This document shows positions 7,472 through 15,351 of a DNA stretch of 20,101 nucleotides, one piece after another. Origin of the DNA: an uncultured Micrococcales bacterium (GTDB lineage: Bacteria > Actinomycetota > Actinomycetes > S36-B12 > UBA10799); NCBI GenBank assembly GCA_937952095.1, contig CALFYG010000064.1:1-20101 (forward strand). Direction: 5' to 3'. Made by a program: the position numbers and the translations under genes. Positions within the stretch are counted from its first letter, which is position 1; each line of letters starts with the position of its first letter. Below the pieces are notes generated by a model that did no database searches, had not been told where the DNA came from, and was given only the letters and a program-made list of their open reading frames with translations.

Positions 7472-8335
7472 ATGGAAGGCAAGGTTGCGCCTGACCGCCG
7501 CGTGACCGTGGCGGCGTCGGTCCTGAGCGCGTTCTTGGTCGCGGCCGGGCTGAGCACCGTTCCCGACGTCGCAGCCGCCCCCGCTCAGTTGCAGGGGCTG
7601 TCTCGCAGTGCGGTCGTCAAGGCGCCCCGTGACGCCATGTGGTTCGGGCAGACCGACGCGTCGGCGCTGTGCAGCCTGATTCCGGGCTGCGCCTCGGTGA
7701 CCAAGTCCGGCAAGGGCTACCGGATGCGTTTGGTGGGTTATGCCCCGGCACTCGGCGAGGTCCAGCAGGACGTCGACATGAACGTCGTCAAGAAGGTGGC
7801 ACCGCGTCTGATCCGGATGCGGTTGTCCGCGAAGTCCGCACTCGGTTCGATGTCTGGAGTCGTGGACCTGAAACTGAAGAAGAAGACGTCCACTAAGACC
7901 CTCATGACTCTGAACGTGGCCCGCGCCAAGGGCTCGGGAATTCTCGGCGATGTGATGCTGCCGTTCCTGGCGGACAACCTGCAAGCCGGTGTGAGCAGTT
8001 CGGCGAACGCACTCAACCACAGCCGGAAATCCTCTGGGATCACTGTGCGGGCCACGACCCCCAAGCGATCAGCCTCCAAGAAGCGGATCACCATCTCGGT
8101 GCAGGTCCTCTTCAAGGATCCCCGTGTCCAACCCACACCAGTGGCTTCTGGGACGGTCCGGATCGTCGACTCCAAGACCAAGACCGTGTGCAAGGCCAAG
8201 GTCAAGAAGTCCCGGGCGAAGTGCACGTTCACCAGGGGTAAGCGCAGGCCGGGACAACTACGGGCCGTCGCGACCGGGAGTTTCACGAGTGGGTTCCAGG
8301 TATGGCACTCCTCCCCCGTGAAGGTGAAGAAGTGA
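7472..8335 (+). CDS. Secreted protein with CoxG/SRPBCC-like domain and C-terminal Ig-like domain
   Basis: Not a gene I can name. The 287-residue product has a Sec signal peptide: basic start, hydrophobic core about 12-30, likely cleavage near VAAA/PAQ at 36-37. Residues about 45-182 resemble the CO-dehydrogenase subunit G (CoxG) branch of the SRPBCC fold: APRDAMWF, then LIPGCASV (69-76), a run of alternating strands, and a Gly-rich segment before a final helix (160-182). CoxG proteins are normally cytoplasmic, so export is unusual. Residues about 190-287 look like a bacterial Ig-like beta-sandwich (ASGTVRIVD, later GQLRAVATGSF), very Lys-rich, with Cys240 and Cys251 placed for a possible disulfide. 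A lipid- or hydrophobic-ligand-binding role outside the cell is inference. The RBS GGGAGGG precedes the ATG. The stop overlaps the next gene by 4 nt (GTGA), so the two are translationally coupled. Confidence 0.75.
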   Translation: MEGKVAPDRRVTVAASVLSAFLVAAGLSTVPDVAAAPAQLQGLSRSAVVKAPRDAMWFGQTDASALCSLIPGCASVTKSGKGYRMRLVGYAPALGEVQQDVDMNVVKKVAPRLIRMRLSAKSALGSMSGVVDLKLKKKTSTKTLMTLNVARAKGSGILGDVMLPFLADNLQAGVSSSANALNHSRKSSGITVRATTPKRSASKKRITISVQVLFKDPRVQPTPVASGTVRIVDSKTKTVCKAKVKKSRAKCTFTRGKRRPGQLRAVATGSFTSGFQVWHSSPVKVKK

Positions 8336-10578
8336 GCCCGCGTAGCGCCCGCGCGCGCATCCTCAAGTGGCTGGTGGCAGGCGCCTCCGCGGTTGCGGCA
8401 GGGTCCGTGCTGTCGGGGTGTGCGGGAACCACCGGCGGATTCACCAAGGTGACCTTCATCCCCGTCGATCAGTCGGGCCCGCAGGTCGAGATCGCAGCAT
8501 CCGGCGGTGCGATCCCCGAGTACCGCATCCCGGGCGGTCGCGACGGACGCCTTCTGCTGGAGTTCGCCGGGCCGTATGGGGACGGCACAGGTCTGGGCGA
8601 CACCTGCACCATCACCTGGGACAAGGTCGGGACGAAGACCCTCGCACCCGTGGACAACGGCTCCTCCTACAGCGTGGCGTACGACCTACCCGGTGGGGTG
8701 AGCGCAGGCAGCAGCAGCGCCAGCCTGACCTGCAAGATCGCCACCGGCGGCAAGGGCGGCGGTTCCTTCGAGATGCAGTTCGTGATCATCGCTGTCTACG
8801 ACTACGTGTACTGGGGGCACACCGATGGCATCGGACGGGTGCGTACCGACGGAACCGACATCAAGCCGAAATTCATCACCGGCGTGAAGGAAGTACGCGC
8901 GATCGCCGTCCATGCGGACAAGATCTACTTCTCCCACAGCAAGGGGATCGGCCGGGCGGACCTCGACGGCGACAACGTCGAGGCGGATTTCATCCCCACC
9001 AACGAGGTTGCAGACGCAATCGTTGTGTACAGCCACGGCGCGGGAGATCTCATCGAGTGGAGTCAGAAGGGCCGCATCGGCAGCAAGTTTCTCCCCGATG
9101 GACGCATTGATGGCAGCAGCGCCCCCGACATCACGGCAATGGCTGCCTCACATGGTCAGTGGTACTTCGCGGTCACGCACTCCGGCGGGGCCTCCCTGTC
9201 ATCACCGGCATATCCGCCTGGTGAACCGCCGCGTCTGACAGGCACCCGGGTGCCTGGACTCACCATAGTTGGCAGGACTCCCTACTGGACGAGCGACAAC
9301 AAGGTAAGCACCCTGGATGCGGACAACAGGCCATCCACCGTGTACCAAGCACGCCCCTGGGTGAATCTCAAAGGACTCGCCTACTCCGGAAAGGAACTCT
9401 TCTTCCTGGGCGAACTCGACCGGGCCCAGGCACAGTCCTTGTTTGCCACACGAACGGACGGCAGCGGTGAGCGCACGGTGCTTGACGACTTCTCGGATGC
9501 CACCGGTGCTGTCGCGGCCGGCCCCGGGCGTGATCCTGCGCCACGTGTGTCCGTTGAGGACTCCGACGGCAAGAAGATCCAGGAACTGGTGGGACCGACG
9601 TTCACCAGCCCGACAGCACCGGTGGAATCCATCGCGTTCTACCTGCGCAACTCCGGCAACGCGGACCTCAAGAGCACCTTCGTGACCGTGATCAGCGGTG
9701 ATCGGAACAGTTTCACGGAGAGCCCTGGAACGGGTTCCTGCGGATTCGCCACGGTAGGTCCCGGTCAGCGGTGCTTCGTGCGGATCGACTACGACCCCGC
9801 CACCCCCGGCAAACACCGAGCCGTGGTGCGGGTGAGCGGCAACATGAACCCCACGGGATACGTGGACGTCCCGGTGTCGGCGGAGTGGATCCAGACGGCT
9901 CCCGAGGTCTCGGTGAGCCCGGCGTCTGTTGACTTCGGCCCGCACGCGCCTGGGTACCCGTCGGAGTACACAACGGTCACCGTCACGAACACCGGCAGCG
10001 CCGGCCTCACGGTCCCCGCAGGCGGGGTCACCCTGGCGGGGACCAACCGGGACGACTTCGACTTCACAGGCACCTGCGATGACGTGACGGTGCAGCCTGC
10101 ACAGACATGTTCCATCGAGGTGCTGTTCAACCCGACGGCCAACGGCAGCCGGTCGGGCAGCCTGCAGATCGCCAGCAACGCCCCCGGCAGCCCGACTGTG
10201 GTGCCGCTGACGGGTACAGGTGTGCCACCCGCGCTGTCTTTCGCACCGGATCCGGTGCCGTCGGTGACAACTGCTGTCGGTACTGACACGTCGTTCGATC
10301 CGATCACCGTCACCAACACGGGCGGTGCTTCGGTCACGATCCCAGCCGATGGCGTCCAGATCACCGGCGGTGACGCGGACAAGTTCGGCATTGTGTCGCA
10401 GACCTGCGCGGGCCAGACGCTCGCCGCATCTGCCACGTGCAGCATCCACGCTGAATTCGTTCCAGGCCTCGGCACCATGCCAGGTGATTACTCGGCGGAT
10501 CTGGAGCTCACCCACGGCGGCGCGGGCAACCCCTTGATGGCGTCTTTGTCGGGAACTGCGACTGCGCCACCCTCCTGA
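8332..10578 (+). CDS. Large lipoprotein with YWTD-like propeller region and three ASH/choice-of-anchor-D repeats
   Basis: The 748-residue product has a lipoprotein signal peptide ending in the lipobox LSGC (Cys30), so it should be tethered to the outer face of the membrane. Residues about 35-155 form an uncharacterised beta-rich, Gly/Ser-rich part. Residues about 158-400 carry repeats such as YWGHTDGIGRVRTDG and IYFSHSKGIGRADLDG, which resemble YWTD/LDL-receptor-B or DUF5050 beta-propeller blades. Three ASPM-SPD2-Hydin (ASH) type Ig-like repeats follow at about 402-525, 523-632 and 633-744. Each has a Cys pair (GSCGF..QRC, GTCDD..QTC, QTCAG..ATC) and the first two have an NP/DP turn. I chose the GTG at 8332 because it overlaps the previous stop as GTGA. 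The partner gene upstream is also exported, suggesting a surface complex. An adhesive or scaffolding role is inference; no catalytic motif is seen. Confidence 0.8.
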   Translation: MSPRSARARILKWLVAGASAVAAGSVLSGCAGTTGGFTKVTFIPVDQSGPQVEIAASGGAIPEYRIPGGRDGRLLLEFAGPYGDGTGLGDTCTITWDKVGTKTLAPVDNGSSYSVAYDLPGGVSAGSSSASLTCKIATGGKGGGSFEMQFVIIAVYDYVYWGHTDGIGRVRTDGTDIKPKFITGVKEVRAIAVHADKIYFSHSKGIGRADLDGDNVEADFIPTNEVADAIVVYSHGAGDLIEWSQKGRIGSKFLPDGRIDGSSAPDITAMAASHGQWYFAVTHSGGASLSSPAYPPGEPPRLTGTRVPGLTIVGRTPYWTSDNKVSTLDADNRPSTVYQARPWVNLKGLAYSGKELFFLGELDRAQAQSLFATRTDGSGERTVLDDFSDATGAVAAGPGRDPAPRVSVEDSDGKKIQELVGPTFTSPTAPVESIAFYLRNSGNADLKSTFVTVISGDRNSFTESPGTGSCGFATVGPGQRCFVRIDYDPATPGKHRAVVRVSGNMNPTGYVDVPVSAEWIQTAPEVSVSPASVDFGPHAPGYPSEYTTVTVTNTGSAGLTVPAGGVTLAGTNRDDFDFTGTCDDVTVQPAQTCSIEVLFNPTANGSRSGSLQIASNAPGSPTVVPLTGTGVPPALSFAPDPVPSVTTAVGTDTSFDPITVTNTGGASVTIPADGVQITGGDADKFGIVSQTCAGQTLAASATCSIHAEFVPGLGTMPGDYSADLELTHGGAGNPLMASLSGTATAPPS

Positions 10579-10616
10579 CGGACCTGGTCAGCTCTGGGAC
10601 ACCGGGCCGGTGAGCA

Positions 10617-10651
10617 CCCCGCTGCCGGACCCCACAGGGTCACCTGCGGGG
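10617..10651. other. Hairpin after the lipoprotein gene, possible terminator
   Basis: CCCCGC (10617-10622) pairs with GCGGGG (10646-10651). An inner perfect stem GACCC/GGGTC (10628-10632 and 10637-10641) has a CACA loop. It lies 39 nt beyond the stop of the lipoprotein gene, in the gap between convergent genes. There is no T-tract, so a terminator role is only plausible. Confidence 0.4.
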
Positions 10652-10669
10652 TTGCTGCGACTGGCCCGG

Positions 10670-10763
10670 CACCGTTTGCGATTTGGTTGACGTGCTCGCG
10701 GGCGCATTGCGACGTTGTTGCCCTCCCCCGGCCCGAAACAGGGCAACAACGTCGCAAACGGTG
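10670..10763. repeat. Interrupted perfect inverted repeat (palindromic element)
   Basis: The right arm 10740-10763 is a 24-nt stretch whose reverse complement is present on the left in two pieces: 10670-10681 (CACCGTTTGCGA) and 10713-10724. They are separated by a 31-nt insert (10682-10712) that ends with a second copy of TTGCGA. As it stands, an 18-bp perfect stem forms from TTGCGACGTTGTTGCCCT (10707-10724) and 10740-10757 around a 15-nt loop. The outer 12-bp arms (10670-10681 and 10752-10763) can pair alternatively. It is too long and perfect to be chance. It could be a REP-like or miniature mobile element with an insertion in one arm, or part of a terminator. Noncoding. Confidence 0.8.
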
Positions 10764-10780
10764 GGCTGTGAGACGCCAGA

Positions 10781-10813
10781 ACGCCCCGATCCCCGCGGTG
10801 GGGATCAGGGCGT
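10781..10813 (-). terminator. Terminator-like hairpin downstream of the L,D-transpeptidase gene
   Basis: ACGCCC-C-GATCCCC (10781-10794) pairs with GGGGATC-A-GGGCGT (10800-10813): 13 base pairs with one C/A mismatch and a 5-nt loop. It sits 12 nt past the stop codon at 10826. On the minus strand the following bases are only weakly T-rich. It may serve both strands of this convergent gap. Confidence 0.7.
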
Positions 10814-10825
10814 CCTGAGTTCGTG

Positions 10826-12025
10826 TCAGGCGCTCGGCTGCTCGATCGGGTCGGTGGTCACCGGTCCCGTCTTCGAGTTGTCGAGCCAGTTCTTCCAGGA
10901 GACGTTCCACTCGGTGATGCCGTTGCCCAGGTCCTGGGGCCGGCCGGTGTTGCGGACGTCGACGACGTCACCCACACGGGAGTTCTGGAACAACCAGTAG
11001 GCGTTGTCCGTGCTCAACCCGATGCATCCGTGGCTGACGTTGGCGTAGCCCTGCGACCCGACCGACCACGGCGCGGCGTGCACGAACTCACCGGAGTTCG
11101 TGATGCGCATCGCCCAGTTGACGTCGAGGCGGTAGTACTCGGGGTCGTCCTCGGACGTTCCACCAGTGGCCGCGTCCATCACGACGAAGTCGAGCTTCTC
11201 GGTGATGACCTTGACACCCTGCCGTGTGTCGAAGCCGGGCTTACCGCTGGTCGCCGGGAACTTCTTGACGACCTTGCCGTTCTTCTTGACCACGAGCGTG
11301 TGCTTGTTGGCGTCGTACACCGACACCATCGAGTCGCCGGTCTGGTAGCTGATCTCGTTGTTGGCCTCGCCATAGGCGCCGGGACCGGTCTTGACGCCCT
11401 TGAGCGGCATCACGACCTCGATCTCGGTGTTGTCGGGCCAGTACTTCTTGGGCCGGAACACCACGACCTCGTCGGACTCCCAGCTCCAGGCGCCGACGAC
11501 AGGGGTCGAGGTCTTCACCTGCAGCTGCTCCTCGACTGCCTTCTTGTTCTTCACGGGAGCATCGAACGTCACGCGGATGGGCATGCCCACACCGACTGTC
11601 ACATCATCGGCGACACTGACCGAGCTGATGCCCACCAAGGTCTGGGGGTTCACGGTCTTGATGGTGCGTTCGACGGTCGTCGGGTTCCCCGCGCCGTTGG
11701 TCGCGGTCGCCTCGATCGTGTACTTGGTGTTGAAGTCCAACGTGGACGCCTTCGAGGTCCACGTGTTGCGCTCAGGGTTGTATGAACCCTTCAGCAGACC
11801 CTTGGGGCCCTGCACCGCCACATCGGCAAGCGTGCCGTCCTCTGCCACAACCACGATCGGCTGGTTCACGGGGGCCTTGCGGTCCACCCCAGGCAGAATC
11901 TGCATCGCCACAGCTGACTGCTCGGGCGTCTGGCTACGCGCGATGAGCGTCGGCCCACAGCCACTGATCAGCAGCGCCGAAGCAGCGGCTCCGGCGACGG
12001 CAATGTTTCGCTTAGCGTTCTTCAT
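10826..12025 (-). CDS. L,D-transpeptidase lipoprotein with N-terminal Ig-like domains
   Basis: This enzyme forms 3-3 cross-links in peptidoglycan by acting on tetrapeptide stems outside the membrane. The 399 residues match the LdtMt2/Ig-YkuD class of actinobacteria. A lipoprotein signal ends in LISGC (Cys23). Two Ig-like domains occupy roughly residues 40-235. The YkuD catalytic domain is at about 235-362, with His316 (FVHAAPWS) and the catalytic motif SHGCIGLS (nucleophile Cys334). The C-terminal EWNVSWKNWL segment is also typical of the class. I chose the ATG at 12025; GAGG lies 4 nt upstream and the preceding TTG (12028) is too close to it. The gene is separate from the ctaF gene upstream, with a terminator between. 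It faces the accessory lipoprotein operon. Similar genes near cytochrome oxidase operons are known to me from streptomycetes, but I cannot verify that here. Confidence 0.95.
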   Translation of the reverse strand: MKNAKRNIAVAGAAASALLISGCGPTLIARSQTPEQSAVAMQILPGVDRKAPVNQPIVVVAEDGTLADVAVQGPKGLLKGSYNPERNTWTSKASTLDFNTKYTIEATATNGAGNPTTVERTIKTVNPQTLVGISSVSVADDVTVGVGMPIRVTFDAPVKNKKAVEEQLQVKTSTPVVGAWSWESDEVVVFRPKKYWPDNTEIEVVMPLKGVKTGPGAYGEANNEISYQTGDSMVSVYDANKHTLVVKKNGKVVKKFPATSGKPGFDTRQGVKVITEKLDFVVMDAATGGTSEDDPEYYRLDVNWAMRITNSGEFVHAAPWSVGSQGYANVSHGCIGLSTDNAYWLFQNSRVGDVVDVRNTGRPQDLGNGITEWNVSWKNWLDNSKTGPVTTDPIEQPSA

Positions 12026-12238
12026 CAAACCTCACTACGATCCTGCGTCGATAGTCGCGCATGCCGACCGGTCCGGGCGGACAACACGCCGACACTTTCA
12101 GTGTGCCACGTAGGGCACCCTTTCTAAACCTGCCGAACGGTCGTACGACAGTGAGTCACATCACCCTCGAACGCGACGAAATGGACATACCAGTCAGACA
12201 CGTGTGTGAGACGCTGCCGGCGCGGCGGTCGTTCCACG
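12026..12238. other. Upstream region of the L,D-transpeptidase gene
   Basis: About 210 nt without a gene. It should carry the minus-strand promoter of the transpeptidase gene, but I cannot place -10/-35 boxes with confidence (TATCGA-like and TAGTGA-like hexamers occur close to the start). Two small inverted repeats are visible: ACACT-TTC-AGTGT and GTGCC/GGCAC, both between about 12091 and 12117. They could be an operator. Confidence 0.3.
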
Positions 12239-12268
12239 GAAAAGCCCCGGCCATCGGGCCAGGGCTTT
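12239..12268 (-). terminator. Intrinsic terminator of the ctaC-ctaD-ctaF operon
   Basis: AAAGCCC-C-GGCC (12241-12252) pairs with GGCC-A-GGGCTTT (12257-12268) around an ATCG loop. On the minus strand the stem ends in GGGCTTTT, giving a short T-run. It starts 18 nt after the ctaF stop. The single C/A mismatch is the same as in the terminator at 10781-10813. Confidence 0.85.
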
Positions 12269-12285
12269 GTCCGTGCCTTGCAGCG

Positions 12286-12681
12286 TCAGTGCGCGAAGTC
12301 CCCGCGGTAGTACTCGAACACGAGTCCGATCGTGCTGAGGACCAGGAAGACCACGCCTGCGATCATCAGCCAGGTCGCGAAGATAAGACCCAGGGCGATC
12401 ATCATCGCGCTGGCGCCCAACGGCAACGGCCACCACGAGTGGGGGCTGAAGAACCCGTAGTCGGGGTCGGCCTCCTCCTGTTCGGCCATCTGGTCGTCCT
12501 CGGGGCGGTTGTCCAGCCGCCTGGCGGTGTAGAGCGAGTAGAAGGCGACCAGTGCCGTCATGAACCCTGTGAAGGCCAAGGCGGTGGTTCCTGCCCAGTC
12601 CTGGGACCACACACCGTAGACGACGGCAACGACTGCGAAGAAGATCGTGCCGAGACCCCAGATGTAACCGGACTCCTTCAC
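12286..12681 (-). CDS. ctaF: Cytochrome c oxidase subunit IV, actinobacterial type (CtaF)
   Basis: A small membrane subunit of the actinobacterial aa3 oxidase, associated with the CtaC/D/E core in the supercomplex. The 131 residues have two hydrophobic segments before the loop (about 6-27 and 32-52). A charged loop carries DNRPEDDQMAEQEEADPDYGFFSPHSWWP. Two further segments follow (about 86-108 and 107-124), ending FEYYRGDFAH. The PHSWWP region and the end are typical of this family. The GTG start at 12681 overlaps the ctaD stop (GTGA, 12678-12681), and a GGAG-type site precedes it. Last gene of the ctaC-ctaD-ctaF unit, followed by a hairpin terminator. Confidence 0.94.
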   Translation of the reverse strand: MKESGYIWGLGTIFFAVVAVVYGVWSQDWAGTTALAFTGFMTALVAFYSLYTARRLDNRPEDDQMAEQEEADPDYGFFSPHSWWPLPLGASAMMIALGLIFATWLMIAGVVFLVLSTIGLVFEYYRGDFAH

Positions 12682-14429
12682 TGCTCCACTCCCTTCGTGC
12701 CCGAACCGGAACCGACGAGACCCTCCACAACGCTTTGCGACAGGATCCCCTCAACCTCCGGGTGGTGCAGGTCGAACGCCGGACGCTCCGACCGGATGGG
12801 CGGAAGCGAGACGAAGTTGTGCCGCGGCGGTGGGCAACTGGTCGCCCACTCCAGCGACGCCCCCCATCCCCACGGGTCATCAACGGTGACGTTCGGCGCG
12901 AACCGCCATGTCTTGTAGACGTTGTAGAGGAAGAACAGCGTCGAAACGCCCAGGATGAGCGATCCGAACGACGAGATCTGGTTGAGCAGGGTGAAGCCCT
13001 CGTCTGGGAGGTAGTCCGCGTAACGACGCGGCATGCCCTGGGTGCCCAGCCAGTGCTGCACGAGGAAGGTGATCTGGAAGCCCCAGAACAGCAGCCAGAA
13101 GTGGATCTTGCCGATCCGCTCGTCGAGCATCTTTCCGGTCATCTTCGGCCACCAGTAGTAGAACCCGGCGAACATCACGAAGACGACGGTGCCGAAGACC
13201 GTGTAGTGGAAGTGCGCGACGACGAAGTAACTGTCGGACAACTGGAAGTCCAGCGGTGGGCTGGCCAGCATGATCCCGGTCACCCCGCCGAACAGGAATG
13301 TGATGAGGAACCCGAGTGTGAACAGCATGGGTGTCTCGAAGGTCAGCGAGCCGCCCCACATCGTTCCCACCCAGTTGAAGAACTTCACTCCGGTGGGAAC
13401 GGCGATCAGCATGGTCATGAACGCGAAGAAGGGCAGCAGCACTGCACCGGTGACGTACATGTGGTGGGCCCACACCGCCATCGACAGCGCGCCGATCGCC
13501 AGGGTGGCGAACACGAGGCCCTTGTAGCCGAAGATCGGCTTGCGGCTGAACACCGGCAGGATCTCGCTGGTGATCCCGAAGAAGGGCAGCGCGAGCACAT
13601 AGACCTCGGGATGGCCGAAGAACCAGAACAGGTGCTGCCAGAGGATGGCTCCGCCGTTCGCAGCGTCGAACACCACGGTGCCGAACTCACGGTCGATGAA
13701 GGCGACGAGCAACGCGGCTGCAAGGACCGGGAACACCATCAGCACCAGCACGGAGGTCACGAGGACGGTCCACGTGAAGATCGGCATGCGGAACATCGTC
13801 ATGCCCGGGGCACGCATTGTGTAGATGGTCGTCAGGAAGTTGACCGATCCGAGGATGGTTCCCAGACCACCCATCGCAAGGCCCAAGTACCACATGTCAG
13901 CACCGGCCGACGGCGTGAACTCCGTGCTGCTCAGCGGCTGGTAGGCGAACCACCCGAAGTCGGCGGCACCGCTGGGCACCAGGAAGCTCAGGGCAGCTGT
14001 GAGGCCACCAAAGAAGAACAGCCAGTACGAGAACATGTTCAGCCGTGGGAACGCCACGTCCGGCGCGCCGATCTGAAGAGGCATGATCACGTTTCCGAAG
14101 CCGACGAACAGCGGCGTGGCGAAAAGGAACAGCATGATCGTGCCGTGCATGGTGAACGCCTGGTTGTACTGGGCGTTCGACAGGATCTGGGTGCCCGGCT
14201 GCGCCAACTCGCCGCGGATGGCCAGAGCGAGCAGGCCGGCGATGAGGAAGAACACGAACGACGTGATCAGGTACAGCTGGCCGATGATCTTGTGATCAGT
14301 GGACGTGATCCACTTGACCACTGTCTGTCCCCAGCCCTGACGGCGGTGGGCCTTCGCGGCCACCTTGGCCTGCTTCTTGGCCGAGGCGTCGTCGGGCGTG
14401 GGCGAGATGGGTTCGTCGGGGATTGCCAC
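12678..14429 (-). CDS. ctaD: Cytochrome c oxidase subunit I (CtaD)
   Basis: The catalytic core of the aa3 oxidase, holding heme a and the heme a3/CuB site where oxygen is reduced and protons are pumped. 583 residues, twelve hydrophobic helices. Metal ligands are visible: His95 (MHGTIM, heme a); His273 with Tyr277 (GHPEVY, CuB and the cross-linked Tyr); His322 and His323 (AHHMYVTG, CuB); His406 and His408 (AHFHYT, hemes a3 and a). The D-channel region MPLQIGAPDVAFPRLN is intact. The start is the GTG at 14429: AAGGAG lies 7 nt upstream, inside the end of ctaC, and only one base separates it from the ctaC stop. The 3' end overlaps ctaF by 4 nt. Confidence 0.98.
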   Translation of the reverse strand: MAIPDEPISPTPDDASAKKQAKVAAKAHRRQGWGQTVVKWITSTDHKIIGQLYLITSFVFFLIAGLLALAIRGELAQPGTQILSNAQYNQAFTMHGTIMLFLFATPLFVGFGNVIMPLQIGAPDVAFPRLNMFSYWLFFFGGLTAALSFLVPSGAADFGWFAYQPLSSTEFTPSAGADMWYLGLAMGGLGTILGSVNFLTTIYTMRAPGMTMFRMPIFTWTVLVTSVLVLMVFPVLAAALLVAFIDREFGTVVFDAANGGAILWQHLFWFFGHPEVYVLALPFFGITSEILPVFSRKPIFGYKGLVFATLAIGALSMAVWAHHMYVTGAVLLPFFAFMTMLIAVPTGVKFFNWVGTMWGGSLTFETPMLFTLGFLITFLFGGVTGIMLASPPLDFQLSDSYFVVAHFHYTVFGTVVFVMFAGFYYWWPKMTGKMLDERIGKIHFWLLFWGFQITFLVQHWLGTQGMPRRYADYLPDEGFTLLNQISSFGSLILGVSTLFFLYNVYKTWRFAPNVTVDDPWGWGASLEWATSCPPPRHNFVSLPPIRSERPAFDLHHPEVEGILSQSVVEGLVGSGSGTKGVEQ

Positions 14430-14430
14430 G

Positions 14431-15252
14431 TCAGACTCCTTGCGCCGCTTCTGTCGTCCTGCCAGGCGTCAACTGGCCGAACTGGCCCTTCGCCCGCAGT
14501 TCCTGCATGTGTGCGTCGAACTCTTGCTGGCTGACGACCTTCACAGTGAAGAGCATGCGCGAGTGGTCCACACCGCACAACTCCGCACACTTACCGAGGA
14601 AGGTGCCCTCCTTGTTGGGGGTCACTTCGAACTCGTTGGTCCGACCGGGGATGACGTCCATCTTGAAGAGGAACGCGGGGATCCAGAACGAGTGAATGAC
14701 GTCGGGCGAGGTCAGTTCGAACTTGACCTTCTGATCGACAGGGAGGTACAGGACGGGGTCCTCCTCCGGTGTGCCGATCTCGTAGGTGTCCTGATCCACG
14801 TAGTTGAAGGTCCACGACCACCGGAATCCGACGACCCCGACGGTGACGTCCTGATCGTCCTCGACCTTGATCAGCTGCGACTGGTCGCGCGCGGTGAAGA
14901 AGAACAGTCCCCCGATCATGATCAGCGGCACGATCGTGTACATGATCTCCATCGGCAGGTTGTAACGCACCTGGTCAGGAGCCGGATCCGAGGCGTGACG
15001 ACGGCGGTAGACGATGATCGACCAGAAGATGAGGCCCCACACGAGGAAAGCCACCGCTAGCGCCGCGATCCACGAGCCGACCCAGAGGCTGAGCATCGTG
15101 TCGCCCTGCTCGGTGGCGGGGTCCGGGTAGCCGAACCGCTTCCAGTCGTCGACGGTGCTCTGCGAACACCCTGCCAGCAGCAGCGCGGAGACGCTGCCGA
15201 GCGCCACGACAGCAGTCTGCCGGCGACGCCTTCCCGCAGTTTTTCGAGTCAT
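14431..15252 (-). CDS. ctaC: Cytochrome c oxidase subunit II (CtaC)
   Basis: This subunit receives electrons from QcrC at a binuclear CuA centre and passes them to heme a of CtaD. 273 residues. A lipoprotein-type signal ends in LLAGC (Cys29). Two membrane helices (about 52-80 and 101-120) precede the outward-facing cupredoxin domain. CuA ligands are His187 (VIHSFW), Cys222, Glu224, Cys226, His230 and Met233 (KCAELCGVDHSRM). I chose the ATG at 15252, with AAGGG upstream at 15257-15261, rather than the ATG at 15294, which would bury the signal peptide. First gene of the minus-strand operon and divergent from the desulfurase-like gene at 15364; the 111-nt gap must hold both promoters. Confidence 0.97.
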   Translation of the reverse strand: MTRKTAGRRRRQTAVVALGSVSALLLAGCSQSTVDDWKRFGYPDPATEQGDTMLSLWVGSWIAALAVAFLVWGLIFWSIIVYRRRHASDPAPDQVRYNLPMEIMYTIVPLIMIGGLFFFTARDQSQLIKVEDDQDVTVGVVGFRWSWTFNYVDQDTYEIGTPEEDPVLYLPVDQKVKFELTSPDVIHSFWIPAFLFKMDVIPGRTNEFEVTPNKEGTFLGKCAELCGVDHSRMLFTVKVVSQQEFDAHMQELRAKGQFGQLTPGRTTEAAQGV

Positions 15253-15351
15253 CGAACCCTTCCCAGCCCAGTTCCGCACGTAAAGACAATGCAAGGTCTC
15301 TCTCGGCAGACACTAGCGCAACCATCCCGGCAGTAAAGGCGCGAGGGGCGG

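Noticed and set aside
9202..10515. 437-codon minus-strand frame opposite the ASH-repeat lipoprotein
   Set aside because: The plus-strand frame has a lipobox and recognisable repeats; the antisense translation is Arg/His-rich without domains.
10600..10612. Small palindrome CACCGG-G-CCGGTG
   Set aside because: Six-base GC arms are expected by chance in this composition and no function is suggested.
12735..14534. 599-codon open frame on the plus strand opposite ctaD
   Set aside because: It is antisense to a certain ctaD, has a low-complexity charged translation (Glu/Arg/His rich) and no family features; a typical high-GC shadow frame.
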